A stretch of 64,000 bases of DNA, taken from Pandoraea pulmonicola. GTDB taxonomy: Bacteria > Pseudomonadota > Gammaproteobacteria > Burkholderiales > Burkholderiaceae. The position numbers were made by a program, and so were the translations under genes. Below, piece after piece: positions 27,634 to 39,862 of this stretch. The DNA lies in contig NZ_CP010310.2 in the NCBI RefSeq assembly GCF_000815105.2, forward strand, positions 1,550,001-1,614,000, written 5' to 3'. Numbering within the stretch: the stretch's first letter is position 1; the number at the start of each line of letters is the position of its first letter. Under the pieces are notes generated by a model. It ran no database searches, had not been told where the DNA came from, and worked only from the letters and a program-made list of their open reading frames with translations.

Positions 27634-28161
27634 ATGAGCTTCAACCACGTGCCTGCCGGCAAGGACATCCCCAACGATTTCAACGTCATCATCGAGATCC
27701 CGGCGCAAAGCGACCCGGTGAAGTATGAAGCCGACAAGGATCTGGGCCTGCTGGTCGTTGACCGCTTCATCGGCACGGGCATGCGCTACCCGGCCAACTA
27801 CGGCTTCATTCCGCAAACGCTGGCGGGCGACGGCGACCCCGTCGACGCGCTGGTCGTCACCCCGTTCCCGCTGCTGGCCGGCTCCGTCGTGCGCTGCCGC
27901 GCGCTGGGCATGCTCAACATGACCGATGAGTCGGGCGTGGACGCCAAGCTGGTGGTCGTGCCGGTCGACAAGATCTGCCCGATGACGGCGCACATGAAGT
28001 CGATCGAGGACGTGCCGGGCTACCTGAAGGACCAGATCAAGCACTTCTTCGAGCAGTACAAGGCGCTCGAGAAGGGCAAGTGGGTCAAGGTCGAAGGTTG
28101 GGAAGGCATCGAAGCCGCCCACAAGGAAATCGTCGACGGCGTGGCCAACGCCAAGAAGTAA
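27634..28161 (+). CDS. ppa: inorganic pyrophosphatase
   Basis: A 175-residue family I pyrophosphatase, which hydrolyses pyrophosphate to phosphate in the cytoplasm and pulls biosynthetic reactions forward. Metal-binding [10 protein letters not shown] is at residues about 67-76, with the Asp/Lys-rich [20 protein letters not shown] segment following. The length matches the prokaryotic hexameric enzyme. The gene stands alone, with a clear terminator after it. Confidence 0.97.
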   Translation: MSFNHVPAGKDIPNDFNVIIEIPAQSDPVKYEADKDLGLLVVDRFIGTGMRYPANYGFIPQTLAGDGDPVDALVVTPFPLLAGSVVRCRALGMLNMTDESGVDAKLVVVPVDKICPMTAHMKSIEDVPGYLKDQIKHFFEQYKALEKGKWVKVEGWEGIEAAHKEIVDGVANAKK

Positions 28162-28201
28162 GCGATTTCCGTCTGCCGCGCCGCCTCGGCGGCCTCCGAA
28201 G

Positions 28202-28226
28202 AACCCGGCCTCGCGCCGGGTTTTTT
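28202..28226 (+). terminator. terminator after ppa
   Basis: An AACCCGGC / GCCGGGTT stem with a short CTCGC loop is followed by TTTT. It lies about 40 bases beyond the ppa stop, and also close to the end of the convergent TetR gene. Confidence 0.88.
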
Positions 28227-28230
28227 GTTC

Positions 28231-28881
28231 TCAGGCGCGACGGCGCTGCGCTTTACCGGACGGCGCGTTCGCAGCAGGCGTTTCGGCGTCGCCGGTAATC
28301 ATCGCCAGGATGATCCGTTCGAGGGTCCGCGTCGCTTGCGCTTGCGGGATGTCGCCGGTCGCAGCCGCGTCCGAGACGGAGTCGGCCGCGCCGAGAATCG
28401 CCCACATGTCCGAGCGCGCAACGCCATGAGCGCCAGCGAACGGCGCGAGCACCGCCGCGCATTTCTCGATGAAGCGCTCCTGGTACTGCCGTTTCACGGC
28501 CGCGAGTTCCGCGGAGCCGGAAAGGGCGGCCAGCACGCCGGAGATCTCGCGTCCCTGGGTCAGTACGCACGCCACATAGCCCGACGCGATGGCGCAGGCC
28601 TTGTCCCGCAAGGTGGGTTCCGCCGCGGCGACGGTGCGATCGAAGATAGCCGTCTGCCGTTCGTCGTAGTCCTGGTAGAGCGCGGCCAGCAGGCCGTTGC
28701 GCGTGCCGAAGTGGTCGTACACGAGCGGCTTGGTCACGCCGGCCTGATCGGCCAGTCGTCCGAGTGTGAGGGCGTCGGTGCCTTCGTCGCCGACGAGCGT
28801 CCACGCCACGTCGAGAAGCTGCCGCGTGCGGGCTTCGCGCGGCATGCGGCGGCGTGGGGGCGTGGCGGTGGTCGGGCTCAT
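28231..28881 (-). CDS. TetR-family repressor
   Basis: A 216-residue regulator. The N-terminal helix-turn-helix reads LTLGRLADQAGVTKPLVYDHF, preceded by the usual RxxLLDVAWTLV helix, and the remaining helices form the ligand-binding part. Its ATG is 16 bases after the stop of the quinone-reductase gene, so the two form one operon with the enzyme first. The perfect inverted repeat before the enzyme gene (29525-29557) is the likely operator, giving self-regulation. The inducer is unknown; electrophiles or quinones would suit the partner enzyme. Confidence 0.92.
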   Translation of the reverse strand: MSPTTATPPRRRMPREARTRQLLDVAWTLVGDEGTDALTLGRLADQAGVTKPLVYDHFGTRNGLLAALYQDYDERQTAIFDRTVAAAEPTLRDKACAIASGYVACVLTQGREISGVLAALSGSAELAAVKRQYQERFIEKCAAVLAPFAGAHGVARSDMWAILGAADSVSDAAATGDIPQAQATRTLERIILAMITGDAETPAANAPSGKAQRRRA

Positions 28882-28897
28882 GGTCAACGTGGAACGT

Positions 28898-29500
28898 TCA
28901 GGGGTGGGGTTGCGCGGCGAAAATCCTGCGGCCCAGGGCTCGCGCCGTTTCGAGATGGGCTTCAGGGTAACCGGTGTCGGAGGCCAGCAGCAACTCGGAA
29001 GTGACGACGCGCGCGCCGCAATAGTCGAAGATGCCGTGGTCGATCTGCGTCTTCATCGCGCCGAAGTAGCCGTGTCGCGCGATCGTTCGCTGATCCGCGC
29101 CGCCGATCGCCACCAGATGCACGCGAAGGCGCTGGAGCTTCTTCGCGATCTTGCCGCCCTCCACGTCTTCATAAGCCCAGCCCTGTGTAAACACGCGGTC
29201 GATCCAGCCCTTGAGCAGCGCGGGGAAGGACCACCAGTAAATCGGATAGACGAGCACCAGCGCGTCGGCGCGGTCGATGCGGGCGTGTTCGGCCGCCACG
29301 TCGGCCGGCGCTCTCGCCGCCTTCCGGAACAGCGCGATGTCGGCCTGTGTAAAGCGCGGATCGAAGCCTTCGGCGGCCAGATCGGCGAGTTCGACACAAT
29401 GCTGCGCCGAGGATTCGACGATGCCTTCGGCAATCCGTGCGGCCACGCCATGCGTGAGCGAATGCGGGTCGGGGTGTGCGACGACGAGAAGGGCTTGCAT
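28898..29500 (-). CDS. NAD(P)H:quinone oxidoreductase, flavodoxin-like fold
   Basis: A 200-residue protein of the NAD(P)H dehydrogenase (quinone)/KefF-MdaB type. It shows the FMN-binding start LLVVAHPDPHSLTHGVA, the middle motif LVLVYPIYWWSFPALLKGWIDRVF and GGADQRTIARHG. It should reduce quinones by two electrons in the cytoplasm, protecting against redox-cycling compounds. First gene of a two-gene unit with the TetR repressor; the intergenic inverted repeat upstream supports inducible expression. Confidence 0.92.
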   Translation of the reverse strand: MQALLVVAHPDPHSLTHGVAARIAEGIVESSAQHCVELADLAAEGFDPRFTQADIALFRKAARAPADVAAEHARIDRADALVLVYPIYWWSFPALLKGWIDRVFTQGWAYEDVEGGKIAKKLQRLRVHLVAIGGADQRTIARHGYFGAMKTQIDHGIFDYCGARVVTSELLLASDTGYPEAHLETARALGRRIFAAQPHP

Positions 29501-29524
29501 GACAGATTACCTTTGACGATAAAT

Positions 29525-29557
29525 AACTTACCAATAGTAACTTACTTTTGGTAAGTT
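29525..29557. promoter_or_regulatory. TetR-type operator: 10-bp perfect inverted repeat
   Basis: AACTTACCAA (29525-29534) and TTGGTAAGTT (29548-29557) form a perfect inverted repeat with a 13-base spacer. The spacer holds a third half-site, AACTTAC (29539-29545). It sits 24 bases before the quinone-reductase start, where a repressor would block the promoter. The linked TetR gene is the obvious candidate to bind it. Confidence 0.75.
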
Positions 29558-29653
29558 GTTGTGGCAGCATGTCCTGGCTGAAGGCGACGTCAAGTTCGGC
29601 GACAATGGCTGTCGGCGTTCATGCCGGGAGACCGGTTCGGAGTGAGGTGAGCG

Positions 29654-30790
29654 GTGAGTAGCGAAGTCGTCATCCGTGTAGTGCAATCGATCGAAGACGT
29701 GCCGGCCGACGCGTGGAACGCGCTGGCGGGCGGCAATCCCTTTGTGCAGCACGCGTTCTTGCACGCCATGCATGAGAGCGGTTGTGCGTCGAAGCGTACC
29801 GGCTGGCAGCCGGCCTATCTGCTCATGCATGCGGGCGATGTGCTCGTGGGCGCCATGCCGCTCTATGTGAAGTCGCATTCGCGCGGCGAGTATGTCTTCG
29901 ACCACGCGTGGGCCGATGCCTTTGCGCGCCACGGGCTGCGTTACTACCCGAAGCTGCTGTGCGCGGTACCATTCTCACCCGTCACGGGGCCGCGCCTGCT
30001 GGCGCGTACGCACGCCGATCGCGTAGCGCTCGCGCGCGGCGCCATCGCCTTCGCCAAACAGATGGAGCTCTCGTCGATTCATGTGCTGTTCACGCACGAC
30101 GACGACCTGGCGGCGCTGACCGAAGCGGGATACCTGCTGCGCGAAGGCGTGCAGTTTCACTGGGAGAACGCGGGTTTCGAGACATTCGACGACTTCCTCG
30201 CGCAGATGAACCAGGAGAAGCGCAAGAAGCTGAAGCAGGACCGTCGTCGGGTGCGCGACGCCGGAGTGACGTACCGATGGCTGCGTGGCGCCGACATCGA
30301 CGACGCGGCGCTCGACTTCTTCTATCGCTGTTACGACAACACGTATCGCGAGCACTGGAATGCGCCGTATCTGACGCGCGAGTTCTTCGCGCAGGTGCAT
30401 GCGGCGATGCCCGATGCGCTGCTGATCGTGCAGGCCGAGCGCGATGGCGAGCCGCTGGCCTGTGCGCTCAATGTGGTGAGCGGCGACACGATGTATGGAC
30501 GCTACTGGGGCACCACGGACTTCGTCTCGGGCATGCACTTCGAGACGTGTTACGCGCAGGGCATCGAGTATTGCATCGCGCATGGATTGCGCAGCTTCGA
30601 GGGCGGTGCGCAGGGCGTGCACAAGATGTCGCGCGGCCTGTTGCCCACGCCGACGTGGTCGGCGCACTGGATCGCCGATGCGCGTTTTGCCGATGCCATC
30701 GCGGAATTCCTCGATGCGGAGACGTCGGCGATGGACGAGCACATCGGCGAGCTCGAAGCGCATACCCCGTTCAAACGGGTAACGTGCTGA
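29654..30790 (+). CDS. FemAB-like GNAT acyltransferase (DUF482/PF04339 type)
   Basis: A 378-residue protein of the peptidogalycan/FemAB-like acyltransferase family. Landmarks are NPFVQHAFLHAMHESG near the N-terminus, the basic MNQEKRKKLKQDRRR stretch, and FEGGAQGVHKMSRGLLPTPTWSAHW at the C-terminal end, which is highly typical. The acyl donor and target are not known for most members. The start is GTG 29654 with GAGGTGAG just upstream. It stands alone ahead of nadE and opposite the quinone-reductase unit. Confidence 0.88.
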   Translation: MSSEVVIRVVQSIEDVPADAWNALAGGNPFVQHAFLHAMHESGCASKRTGWQPAYLLMHAGDVLVGAMPLYVKSHSRGEYVFDHAWADAFARHGLRYYPKLLCAVPFSPVTGPRLLARTHADRVALARGAIAFAKQMELSSIHVLFTHDDDLAALTEAGYLLREGVQFHWENAGFETFDDFLAQMNQEKRKKLKQDRRRVRDAGVTYRWLRGADIDDAALDFFYRCYDNTYREHWNAPYLTREFFAQVHAAMPDALLIVQAERDGEPLACALNVVSGDTMYGRYWGTTDFVSGMHFETCYAQGIEYCIAHGLRSFEGGAQGVHKMSRGLLPTPTWSAHWIADARFADAIAEFLDAETSAMDEHIGELEAHTPFKRVTC

Positions 30791-30949
30791 CGTTCGAACG
30801 GGCATGGCGAGCCCCGGCAAAACAAGGGCTCGCGTAATATACTGGCGATTCTCACCGTCCGCCGACAGCGCTGGGCGGGCGTGCAAGCCGCAGGGGCTGC
30901 GCCGCCTGCCGAGGCGCCGTCAAATGGGCGATGCCTGGTAGCCGCCGAC

Positions 30950-33073
30950 ATGACCAACCGATTCCTCAATCTCTATAACCACGACTTCGCGCGTGTGGCC
31001 GTCGGAGTGCCGCAATGCCGCGTGGCCGATCCCGCTTACAACGCGGCGCAGACCATTGCGCTGGCGCGCGAGGCCGATGCCGCCGGCGCCGTGCTGGTCG
31101 CCTTCCCCGAGTTGGGCATTCCGGCCTATTCCTGCGAAGACCTGTTCCAGCAACGCGCGCTGATCGATGCGTGCGACGCGGCGCTCGCCTCGATCATCGA
31201 CGCGAGTCGCGAACTCGGCGCCGCGCTGATCGTGGGCATGCCGGTGCGTGTGCAGCAGCGGCTCTTCAACTGCGCCGTGGTGATCGCGCGCGGCCGCATT
31301 CACGGCGTCGTCCCCAAGACGTATCTGCCGAATTACAGCGAATTCTACGAAGCGCGTCAGTTCAATGCCGCGGACGATGCCGGCGTCGACACGGTGACGC
31401 TGCTCGGCGACGCCGTGCCGTTCGGCTCGCTCGTCTTCGAAGCGGTGGATCAGCCGCTGTTGCGCTTTCATTGCGAAATCTGCGAGGACGTCTGGGTGCC
31501 GGTGCCGCCATCGTCCTTCGCGGCGCTGGCCGGCGCGACGGTGCTCGTCAACCTGTCGGCCTCGAACATCGTCGTCGGCAAGTCGGCTTATCGCCATCAA
31601 CTGGTCGCGCAACAATCGGCGCGCTGCCTCGCGGCGTATCTCTACACGTCGGCCGGGCAGGGCGAGTCGACGACCGATCTCGCATGGGACGGTCAGGCGC
31701 TCATCTACGAGAATGGCGACATGCTGGCCGAGTCGGCCCGTTTTGCGAGCGAGTCGCATCTGATCTACGCGGACGTCGACCTGGAGCGGCTCGCGCGCGA
31801 GCGCATGCATCAAACGACGTTCGGCGTGTCGGTGCGCCGCCACGCCGACGAGGTCGCCCGCTTTCGCACGATCAAGGTCGACGTCGCCGTGCCGCGCGAC
31901 GCGGAGCTGCCGCTCGCGCGCGCCATCGAACGCTTCCCGTACGTGCCGGCCGATCCGCGCCGTCGCGACGAGCGTTGCCACGAGGTCTACAACATCCAGG
32001 TGCAGGCGTTGATGCAGCGCCTGTCGTCGTCGAAGATCCAGAAGGTGGTGATCGGTGTGTCGGGCGGTCTCGATTCGACGCACGCACTGCTCGTGTGCGC
32101 GAAGGTCATGGACCGGCTGGGGCTGCCGCGCACCAATATCCTCGCGTACACCATGCCCGGCTTTGCCACGAGCGAGCGCACGCTGCGCCAGGCGCGCGAG
32201 TTGATGGAGGCGGTCGGCTGCACGGCGCGCGAAGTCGACATTCGCCCGAGCTGCATGCAGATGCTCAAGGATCTGGAGCATCCATTCGCCGAGGGCAAGG
32301 AGGTCTACGACGTCACCTTCGAAAACGTGCAGGCGGGCGAGCGGACCAATCACCTGTTCCGTCTGGCGAATCATCTCGGTGCGATCGTGATCGGCACCGG
32401 CGATCTGAGCGAGCTGGCGCTGGGCTGGTGCACCTATGGCGTGGGCGACCACATGTCGCACTACAACGTGAACGCCAGCGTGCCGAAGACGCTCATCATG
32501 CACCTTGTGCGCTGGGTTGCCGAGACGGGGCAACTGAGCGGCGCGGCGTCGGTGAAAGCGGCCAGCAGCAAGGATGCCAAGGAGGCGAAAGACACGAAGG
32601 GTGTCGCACATCGCCGCAACGTGCTCATCGACATCCTCGAGACGGAAATCAGTCCGGAGCTCGTGCCCGGCAAGGCAAACGGTGCGCCGGAGCAGCGCAC
32701 CGAGCATTTCATCGGGCCGTACGAACTGCAGGACTTCAACCTGTATTACACGCTGCGCTTCGGCTACGCGCCACGCAAGGTCGCGTTTCTGGCGTGGAGC
32801 GCCTGGCACGACGCATCGAAGGAACGTTGGCCCGACGAAGGGCATCTTGCCCGCCATGCGTACGATCTGGTCGCCATCAAGCGCAACCTGCGCATCTTCC
32901 TGGACCGGTTCTTCCGCACCAGCCAGTTCAAGCGCTCGTGCATTCCGAACGCGCCCAAGGTCGGCACGGGCGGCTCGCTTTCGCCGCGCGGCGACTGGCG
33001 TGCGCCGAGCGATTCGGAGTCGGTGGTGTGGCTCGCTGACCTCGATACGGTGCCCGATGACCCACACGCCTGA
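30950..33073 (+). CDS. nadE: glutamine-dependent NAD+ synthetase
   Basis: A 707-residue two-domain enzyme that makes NAD from nicotinic acid adenine dinucleotide, ATP and glutamine. The N-terminal nitrilase-fold amidase holds the Glu ([14 protein letters not shown]), Lys ([14 protein letters not shown]) and Cys ([10 protein letters not shown]) triad. The C-terminal synthetase has the ATP P-loop SGGLDST and [16 protein letters not shown]. The length matches the long QNS form rather than the short ammonia-dependent enzyme. ATG 30950 is chosen because [22 protein letters not shown] fits the family start; 23 upstream in-frame residues look non-coding. It lies 106 bases before glnB, as in many Burkholderiales. 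Confidence 0.95.
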   Translation: MTNRFLNLYNHDFARVAVGVPQCRVADPAYNAAQTIALAREADAAGAVLVAFPELGIPAYSCEDLFQQRALIDACDAALASIIDASRELGAALIVGMPVRVQQRLFNCAVVIARGRIHGVVPKTYLPNYSEFYEARQFNAADDAGVDTVTLLGDAVPFGSLVFEAVDQPLLRFHCEICEDVWVPVPPSSFAALAGATVLVNLSASNIVVGKSAYRHQLVAQQSARCLAAYLYTSAGQGESTTDLAWDGQALIYENGDMLAESARFASESHLIYADVDLERLARERMHQTTFGVSVRRHADEVARFRTIKVDVAVPRDAELPLARAIERFPYVPADPRRRDERCHEVYNIQVQALMQRLSSSKIQKVVIGVSGGLDSTHALLVCAKVMDRLGLPRTNILAYTMPGFATSERTLRQARELMEAVGCTAREVDIRPSCMQMLKDLEHPFAEGKEVYDVTFENVQAGERTNHLFRLANHLGAIVIGTGDLSELALGWCTYGVGDHMSHYNVNASVPKTLIMHLVRWVAETGQLSGAASVKAASSKDAKEAKDTKGVAHRRNVLIDILETEISPELVPGKANGAPEQRTEHFIGPYELQDFNLYYTLRFGYAPRKVAFLAWSAWHDASKERWPDEGHLARHAYDLVAIKRNLRIFLDRFFRTSQFKRSCIPNAPKVGTGGSLSPRGDWRAPSDSESVVWLADLDTVPDDPHA

Positions 33074-33134
33074 GCCGGTCCCGTCGCGCGGGGCCCGCTG
33101 TCATCGGGGTGCCGCCGCCGGACCGGTACAATAG

Positions 33135-33518
<384 letters not shown>

Positions 33519-33598
33519 AGTGGTTGAGGCGGGATAGGTGGGATAGGCGAGCAACCTGCAGTGGCGGCCGGGCAGTAGTGAGACGACGGCAGGGACGA

Positions 33599-33630
33599 GG
33601 GCGACGGCTGCGCGAGCGGCGTCGCCCTTT
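33599..33630 (+). terminator. probable terminator after glnB
   Basis: A GGGCGACG / CGTCGCCC stem with a GC-rich loop is followed by TTT, about 80 bases beyond the glnB stop. It lies between two convergent genes and may serve both. Confidence 0.6.
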
Positions 33631-33689
33631 GACGTTTGCCTCGCATTGTTTCGTATTGGCGCACGGGATCGCGTCCCAGGCCGCGCCGG

Positions 33690-34322
33690 CTACGACTTGA
33701 GCCGGACGTCGAACGCCACGGTAAGCAGCCGCACCGCGATGACGGAAAGCGCGCTGATCGAGAGCGAGTAGACGGGGTCGATGTCGGCGTAGGTGAGGGC
33801 GATATAGATCCATCCGCCGATGAAGGCGCAGACCGCATAGGGACGCGTATCGCGCAGCACGAGCGGCACCTCGTTGCAAAGGATGTCGCGCATCACGCCG
33901 CCGCCCACGCCGGTGATCACGCCCATCATCACGGACATGAACGCGGACATGTCCGTCTGCAGCGCCAGCGACGTGCCCGACGCGCTGAAGAACCCCAATC
34001 CGATGGCGTCGGTAATGAGCAGCACGCGCTCGGTCGCCACGCGCGAGACGAGTCGCAGCACACCGGACGTCGACAGCGAGAGCACGAGGATGAGCACGGT
34101 GTACCACTGATGCTGCACCCAGTAGAAGGGACGGTGATCGAGCAGCACGTCGCGCAGGGTGCCGCCGCCGAAGGCGGTCGCGAAGGCCAGCACGAACGCG
34201 CCGACCGGGTCGAGATGCTGCTTGCGGGCTTCCGCGAAGCCGGAGATGGCGCACGACAATACGGCAATGGCCTCCATGATGGCCAGAATCGTATGCAGTT
34301 GGGCGCTCATCTCGTGAATCAT
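33690..34322 (-). CDS. trimeric intracellular cation (TRIC)-type channel protein (UPF0126)
   Basis: A 210-residue membrane protein with seven hydrophobic segments arranged as an internal repeat. Each half carries the family signature: FGGGTLRDVL in the first and VGGGVMRDIL in the second. Prokaryotic TRIC proteins form trimers that conduct monovalent cations, though the physiological role is unclear. Start ATG 34322 is used because MIHEMSAQLHTILAIMEAI fits the first helix, with AGAGGA upstream. It is a single gene between glnB and the Smr gene. Confidence 0.9.
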   Translation of the reverse strand: MIHEMSAQLHTILAIMEAIAVLSCAISGFAEARKQHLDPVGAFVLAFATAFGGGTLRDVLLDHRPFYWVQHQWYTVLILVLSLSTSGVLRLVSRVATERVLLITDAIGLGFFSASGTSLALQTDMSAFMSVMMGVITGVGGGVMRDILCNEVPLVLRDTRPYAVCAFIGGWIYIALTYADIDPVYSLSISALSVIAVRLLTVAFDVRLKS

Positions 34323-34413
34323 CGGCGAATCCTCTCGGTGACGCGTCGTGATCTGCGGCGGCATTTGCGGCGCGAAGGCGCGCTGCCGTGCGCGCCGATG
34401 GCGGCGTGGAGCG

Positions 34414-35097
34414 TCAGGCGCCCGGGCGAGCCGTTCTGGTCTGCGCCGCCTGGAGCAATACTACCAGCGCACCGCCCCCACCGTCGCGCCCCTGGGCCTG
34501 CACCCAGGCCAGCACTTCGTTCTTCTGCGCGAGCCAACTGCGGACCTTGTCCTTGAGCACCGGTTCGCGGTTCACCGAGCCCAGCCCCTTGCCGTGAATG
34601 ACGCGCACGCATCGCAGTCCGCGCTTGACGACGTCATGCAGAAAGGCGGACAACGCTTCACGCGCTTCGTCGCGGCGCATGCCGTGCAGATCGATCTGGG
34701 CCTGCACGACCCAGTCGCCGCGCTGGAGCTTGACCAGCGTGCCCCGGCTGATGCTCGGACGCCGATAGGACAGCCGGTCGTCCGTATCGAACAGCGCTTC
34801 GGGATCGAACTCGTCGGAGAGCGATTCGGACAGCACCGCCGCTTCGTCTTCCTGCGTCTGGCGCGCCACCGGATCCGGCGGCTGACGCGGGTGCTCGACG
34901 CGGTTGGCCGCGCCCTTGCCGGAGAGTGGGGCGATGTCGCCGATGCTGTCGCGAAAGACATTGGCATCGCGTGCGGCCTGGGCGGCGCGCTTGGCGGCGG
35001 CCAGGCGCTCGGCTTCGCGTTGCGCCGTTTCCCTGGCGAGCGAATCGCGCAGACCGGCGAGGTCGCCGAGGCCGAGTTTGGGGGGCTTCTTGCTCAT
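34414..35097 (-). CDS. Smr/MutS2-domain protein
   Basis: A 227-residue protein: a Lys/Ala/Arg-rich helical N-terminus (residues 1-60), an acidic linker, and a C-terminal Smr domain with the hallmark IDLHGMRRDEA and VIHGKGLGS. Small MutS-related domains are nucleases or nucleic-acid binders; free-standing Smr proteins such as E. coli YdaL and SmrB act in ribosome rescue or RNA/DNA cleavage. The ATG at 35097 gives MSKKPPKLG, the usual start in Burkholderiales. It lies 194 bases downstream of trxB in the same direction. Confidence 0.92.
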   Translation of the reverse strand: MSKKPPKLGLGDLAGLRDSLARETAQREAERLAAAKRAAQAARDANVFRDSIGDIAPLSGKGAANRVEHPRQPPDPVARQTQEDEAAVLSESLSDEFDPEALFDTDDRLSYRRPSISRGTLVKLQRGDWVVQAQIDLHGMRRDEAREALSAFLHDVVKRGLRCVRVIHGKGLGSVNREPVLKDKVRSWLAQKNEVLAWVQAQGRDGGGGALVVLLQAAQTRTARPGA

Positions 35098-35291
35098 GAT
35101 GGCGTGAACAAGGATTGAAACGTATTGGAGTCGGCCCGTCGGGCCGTCGGCGATCGCTGCGTGCTGCCGCGGGCCGCCCGAATGAAGAATGAAAAGGGGC
35201 CGACTGAAAGGGGCAGACGAGAACGGCGCCCGCGCCGCGCGACCATTCACGCGATGCAGGCGCCGCCTTGAAGCCCTCAGGCTCCTCCGGC

Positions 35292-36746
<1,455 letters not shown>

Positions 36747-39068
36747 ATGACGACGAAATCTTCCTACTCTGCTGGTGCCGGATCGTCGTTGCCCAACCGG
36801 GTGACGCATCTTTTCCATGAAATCCGCTGGATGGCGCAAGTCGCGCTGATGGTGTTCCTGTTGATGGCGCTGTTCTCGTACAGCCGTCTGGACCCCAGCT
36901 GGACGCATGCGGCGCACGTGGAGCGTATCGCCAACTGGGCGGGGCGCGTCGGCGCCTGGGTGGCAGACATGCTGCTGCTCATGCTCGGCCTGTCCGCGTA
37001 CTGGCTGGTCGTATTCATTGCCCGGCGCGTGGTGTCGGGCTACCGGCGCATCTCCGCCAGGCGCGAGGCGCCCCCGCTGCGCGAACGGCTCGCCAGCGGC
37101 GGTTGGGTGGAGATCGTCTCCTCCCTGATGGTGCTGCTCTCGAGCGCCGGTATCGAATCGCTGCGTCTGTACCGTTTCAAGGCTCAACTGCCGCGCGCGT
37201 CCGGCGGCGTGATCGGCGAGACCGTCGGCGGCTTCTTCCAGCACGCGCTCGGCTTCACGGGCGGCACGCTCGCGCTGTTGCTCATCTTCGCGTTCGGTTT
37301 GTCCCTGCTGTTCCATTTCTCGTGGCTGTCGGCTGCCGAGAAGCTCGGTGCGCTGATTCTCGACACGGGCACCGTGATCCGCCGGCGTCGCGAAGCCCGT
37401 CAGGACCGGCGTCTGGGCGAGGAAGCGGCGATCGCGCGCGAGGGCGCCGTGGTGCAGAACCGCGTGCGCGCCGAGGTTCATGAGCCGGTGCAGATCGTGC
37501 CGCCGGTCAAGGTCGTGCCCAAGAGCGAGCGTGTCGAGAAGGAAAAGCAGGCGCCGCTGTTTGCCGAACTGCCCGACTCGATCCTGCCGCCGCTGGCGTT
37601 GCTCGACGCCGCACCGGCCGCGCAGGAAACCGTGTCCGCCGAGACGCTCGAATTCACTTCGCGCCTGATCGAGAAGAAGCTCAAGGATTTTGGCGTCGAA
37701 GTGAGTGTCGTCGCGGCCTATCCCGGCCCGGTCATCACGCGCTACGAGATCGAGCCGGCCACGGGCGTCAAGGGCAGTCAGATCGTGAACCTGGCCAAGG
37801 ATCTGGCGCGTTCGCTCTCTTTGGTGTCGATCCGCGTGGTCGAGACCATCCCGGGCAAGAATTTCATGGGGCTGGAGTTGCCGAATCCGCGTCGTCAGAC
37901 GGTGCGGCTGACGGAAATTCTCGGCTCGGAGATCTACAACGACTCATCGTCGCTGCTCACGCTGGCGCTCGGCAAGGACATCGGCGGCAAGCCGGTGGTG
38001 GCCGATCTGGCGAAGATGCCTCACCTGCTGGTGGCCGGCACGACCGGCTCGGGCAAGTCGGTTGGCATCAACGCGATGATCCTGTCGTTGCTCTACAAGG
38101 CCACGGCCGAGCAGGTCCGTTTGATCCTGATCGATCCGAAGATGCTCGAAATGAGCATGTACGAGGGCATCCAGCATTTGCTGTGCCCGGTGGTGACGGA
38201 CATGCGTCAGGCCGGGCATGCGCTGAACTGGGTGGTGGCCGAGATGGAGCGCCGCTACAAGCTCATGAGCAAGCTCGGCGTGCGCAATCTCGCCGGCTAC
38301 AACAACAAGATCGACGACGCGGCCAAGCGCGACGAACACATTCCCAATCCGTTCTCGCTCACACCCGAGGAGCCCGAACCGCTTGCGCGCCTGCCGTACA
38401 TCGTGGTCGTGATCGACGAGCTGGCCGACCTGATGATGGTGGTCGGCAAGAAGGTCGAAGAGCTGATTGCGCGTATCGCGCAGAAGGCGCGGGCGGCGGG
38501 GATCCACCTGATTCTGGCGACGCAGCGTCCGTCGGTCGACGTCATTACCGGTCTCATCAAGGCGAACGTGCCGACGCGCGTGGCGTTCCAGGTGTCGTCG
38601 AAGATCGATTCGCGGACCATTCTCGATCAGCAGGGCGCCGAGACGCTGCTCGGCATGGGCGACATGCTGTACATGCCGCCGGGCACCGGTTTGCCGCTGC
38701 GGGTGCATGGGGCTTTCGTGGCCGATGACGAAGTGCATCGCGTGGTCGAGCGTCTCAAGGAGCAGGGCGAGGCGAACTACGTCGAGGGCATTCTGGACGG
38801 TGCGGCCGAGGGCGAGGACGGTGGCGCCGACGGCGGGGCCGGGGGAACCGGCGAGGGCGGCGGCGAGTCCGATCCGCTGTACGATCAGGCCGTCGCGGTG
38901 GTGCTCAAGCAGCGTCGTGCGTCGATTTCGCTGGTGCAGCGGCACTTGCGCATCGGCTACAATCGCGCGGCCCGGCTTCTCGAACAGATGGAACAGGCCG
39001 GCGTGGTGTCGGCGATGGCGAGCAATGGCAATCGGGAGATCCTGGTGCCGAATCGCGAAGGAGAATAA
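36747..39068 (+). CDS. ftsK: DNA translocase FtsK
   Basis: A 773-residue septal DNA pump. Four membrane spans lie in the first ~190 residues, then a linker rather short for the family, and the motor with Walker [13 protein letters not shown] and Walker [15 protein letters not shown]. The C-terminal gamma domain ([36 protein letters not shown]) reads KOPS sites and activates XerCD at dif. The ATG at 36747 is used; a TTG one codon earlier is possible. It is followed after 5 bases by lolA, an arrangement conserved in proteobacteria. Confidence 0.96.
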   Translation: MTTKSSYSAGAGSSLPNRVTHLFHEIRWMAQVALMVFLLMALFSYSRLDPSWTHAAHVERIANWAGRVGAWVADMLLLMLGLSAYWLVVFIARRVVSGYRRISARREAPPLRERLASGGWVEIVSSLMVLLSSAGIESLRLYRFKAQLPRASGGVIGETVGGFFQHALGFTGGTLALLLIFAFGLSLLFHFSWLSAAEKLGALILDTGTVIRRRREARQDRRLGEEAAIAREGAVVQNRVRAEVHEPVQIVPPVKVVPKSERVEKEKQAPLFAELPDSILPPLALLDAAPAAQETVSAETLEFTSRLIEKKLKDFGVEVSVVAAYPGPVITRYEIEPATGVKGSQIVNLAKDLARSLSLVSIRVVETIPGKNFMGLELPNPRRQTVRLTEILGSEIYNDSSSLLTLALGKDIGGKPVVADLAKMPHLLVAGTTGSGKSVGINAMILSLLYKATAEQVRLILIDPKMLEMSMYEGIQHLLCPVVTDMRQAGHALNWVVAEMERRYKLMSKLGVRNLAGYNNKIDDAAKRDEHIPNPFSLTPEEPEPLARLPYIVVVIDELADLMMVVGKKVEELIARIAQKARAAGIHLILATQRPSVDVITGLIKANVPTRVAFQVSSKIDSRTILDQQGAETLLGMGDMLYMPPGTGLPLRVHGAFVADDEVHRVVERLKEQGEANYVEGILDGAAEGEDGGADGGAGGTGEGGGESDPLYDQAVAVVLKQRRASISLVQRHLRIGYNRAARLLEQMEQAGVVSAMASNGNREILVPNREGE

Positions 39069-39073
39069 GGATC

Positions 39074-39724
39074 ATGCTGGGATTCAAGCGCGGTTTGCCG
39101 CTCATGGCGGGTGTTGTTGGTGTGACGATGGCGGCGCTGGTCGCGCCCGCGTATGCGAGCGGCACCGCGCAGCTCAAGGCATTTGCCGCGCAGGTGAAGT
39201 CGGCGCGTGGCGAGTTCGAGCAAAAGCAGGTGAAGGCGCAGAAGGACGGCAACGTGTCGGTGGCGAACACGTCTTCCGGAACCTTCGAGTTCTCGCGTCC
39301 GGGCCGCTTCATCTGGCGGTACGTGAAGCCGTACGACCAGCTTCTGCAGGCTGATGGCGAAACGCTCTACATCTACGACAAGGATCTGAACCAGGTGACC
39401 GAGCGCAAGCTGGGCGCCTCGCTGGGCGCGAGTCCGGCGGCAATCCTGTTCGGCAGCAACGACATCGAGAAGAATTTCACGCTCAAGGATGCCGGCGTGA
39501 AGAACGGCATCGACTGGGTCGAGTTGCGGCCGAAGTCGCAGGACACGCAGTTCCAGCGCGTGGGCATCGGTTTTCGCGACGGCACGCTGGCGGCCATGGA
39601 ACTCTATGATGCGTTCGGCAACGTGACGTTGCTCTCCTTCGACAAGATCCAGAAGAACCCGCCGATGTCGCCGGATAACTTCAAGTTCACGATGCCCAAG
39701 GGGGCGGACCTGATCAAGGGCTGA
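39074..39724 (+). CDS. lolA: outer-membrane lipoprotein carrier protein LolA
   Basis: A 216-residue periplasmic chaperone that carries lipoproteins from the LolCDE exporter to LolB. A signal peptide occupies residues 1-26 (hydrophobic core then PAYASG). The mature part shows [51 protein letters not shown] and a C-terminal [14 protein letters not shown], all typical. It follows ftsK by five bases, so it is translated from the same message. Confidence 0.95.
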   Translation: MLGFKRGLPLMAGVVGVTMAALVAPAYASGTAQLKAFAAQVKSARGEFEQKQVKAQKDGNVSVANTSSGTFEFSRPGRFIWRYVKPYDQLLQADGETLYIYDKDLNQVTERKLGASLGASPAAILFGSNDIEKNFTLKDAGVKNGIDWVELRPKSQDTQFQRVGIGFRDGTLAAMELYDAFGNVTLLSFDKIQKNPPMSPDNFKFTMPKGADLIKG

Positions 39725-39862
39725 CCGGTGCCGACTGTTGGCCGGGCTTCGCTGCCGGTCTGCGCCGAAGGGCTTGCCGGCTGCGCCGCCGCCGGGCTGG
39801 CATAATGAGGCATCTGATGATCCGTATGCGGCCGGGGCTTCCCGGCCGCGCTGCTTGAAGAC

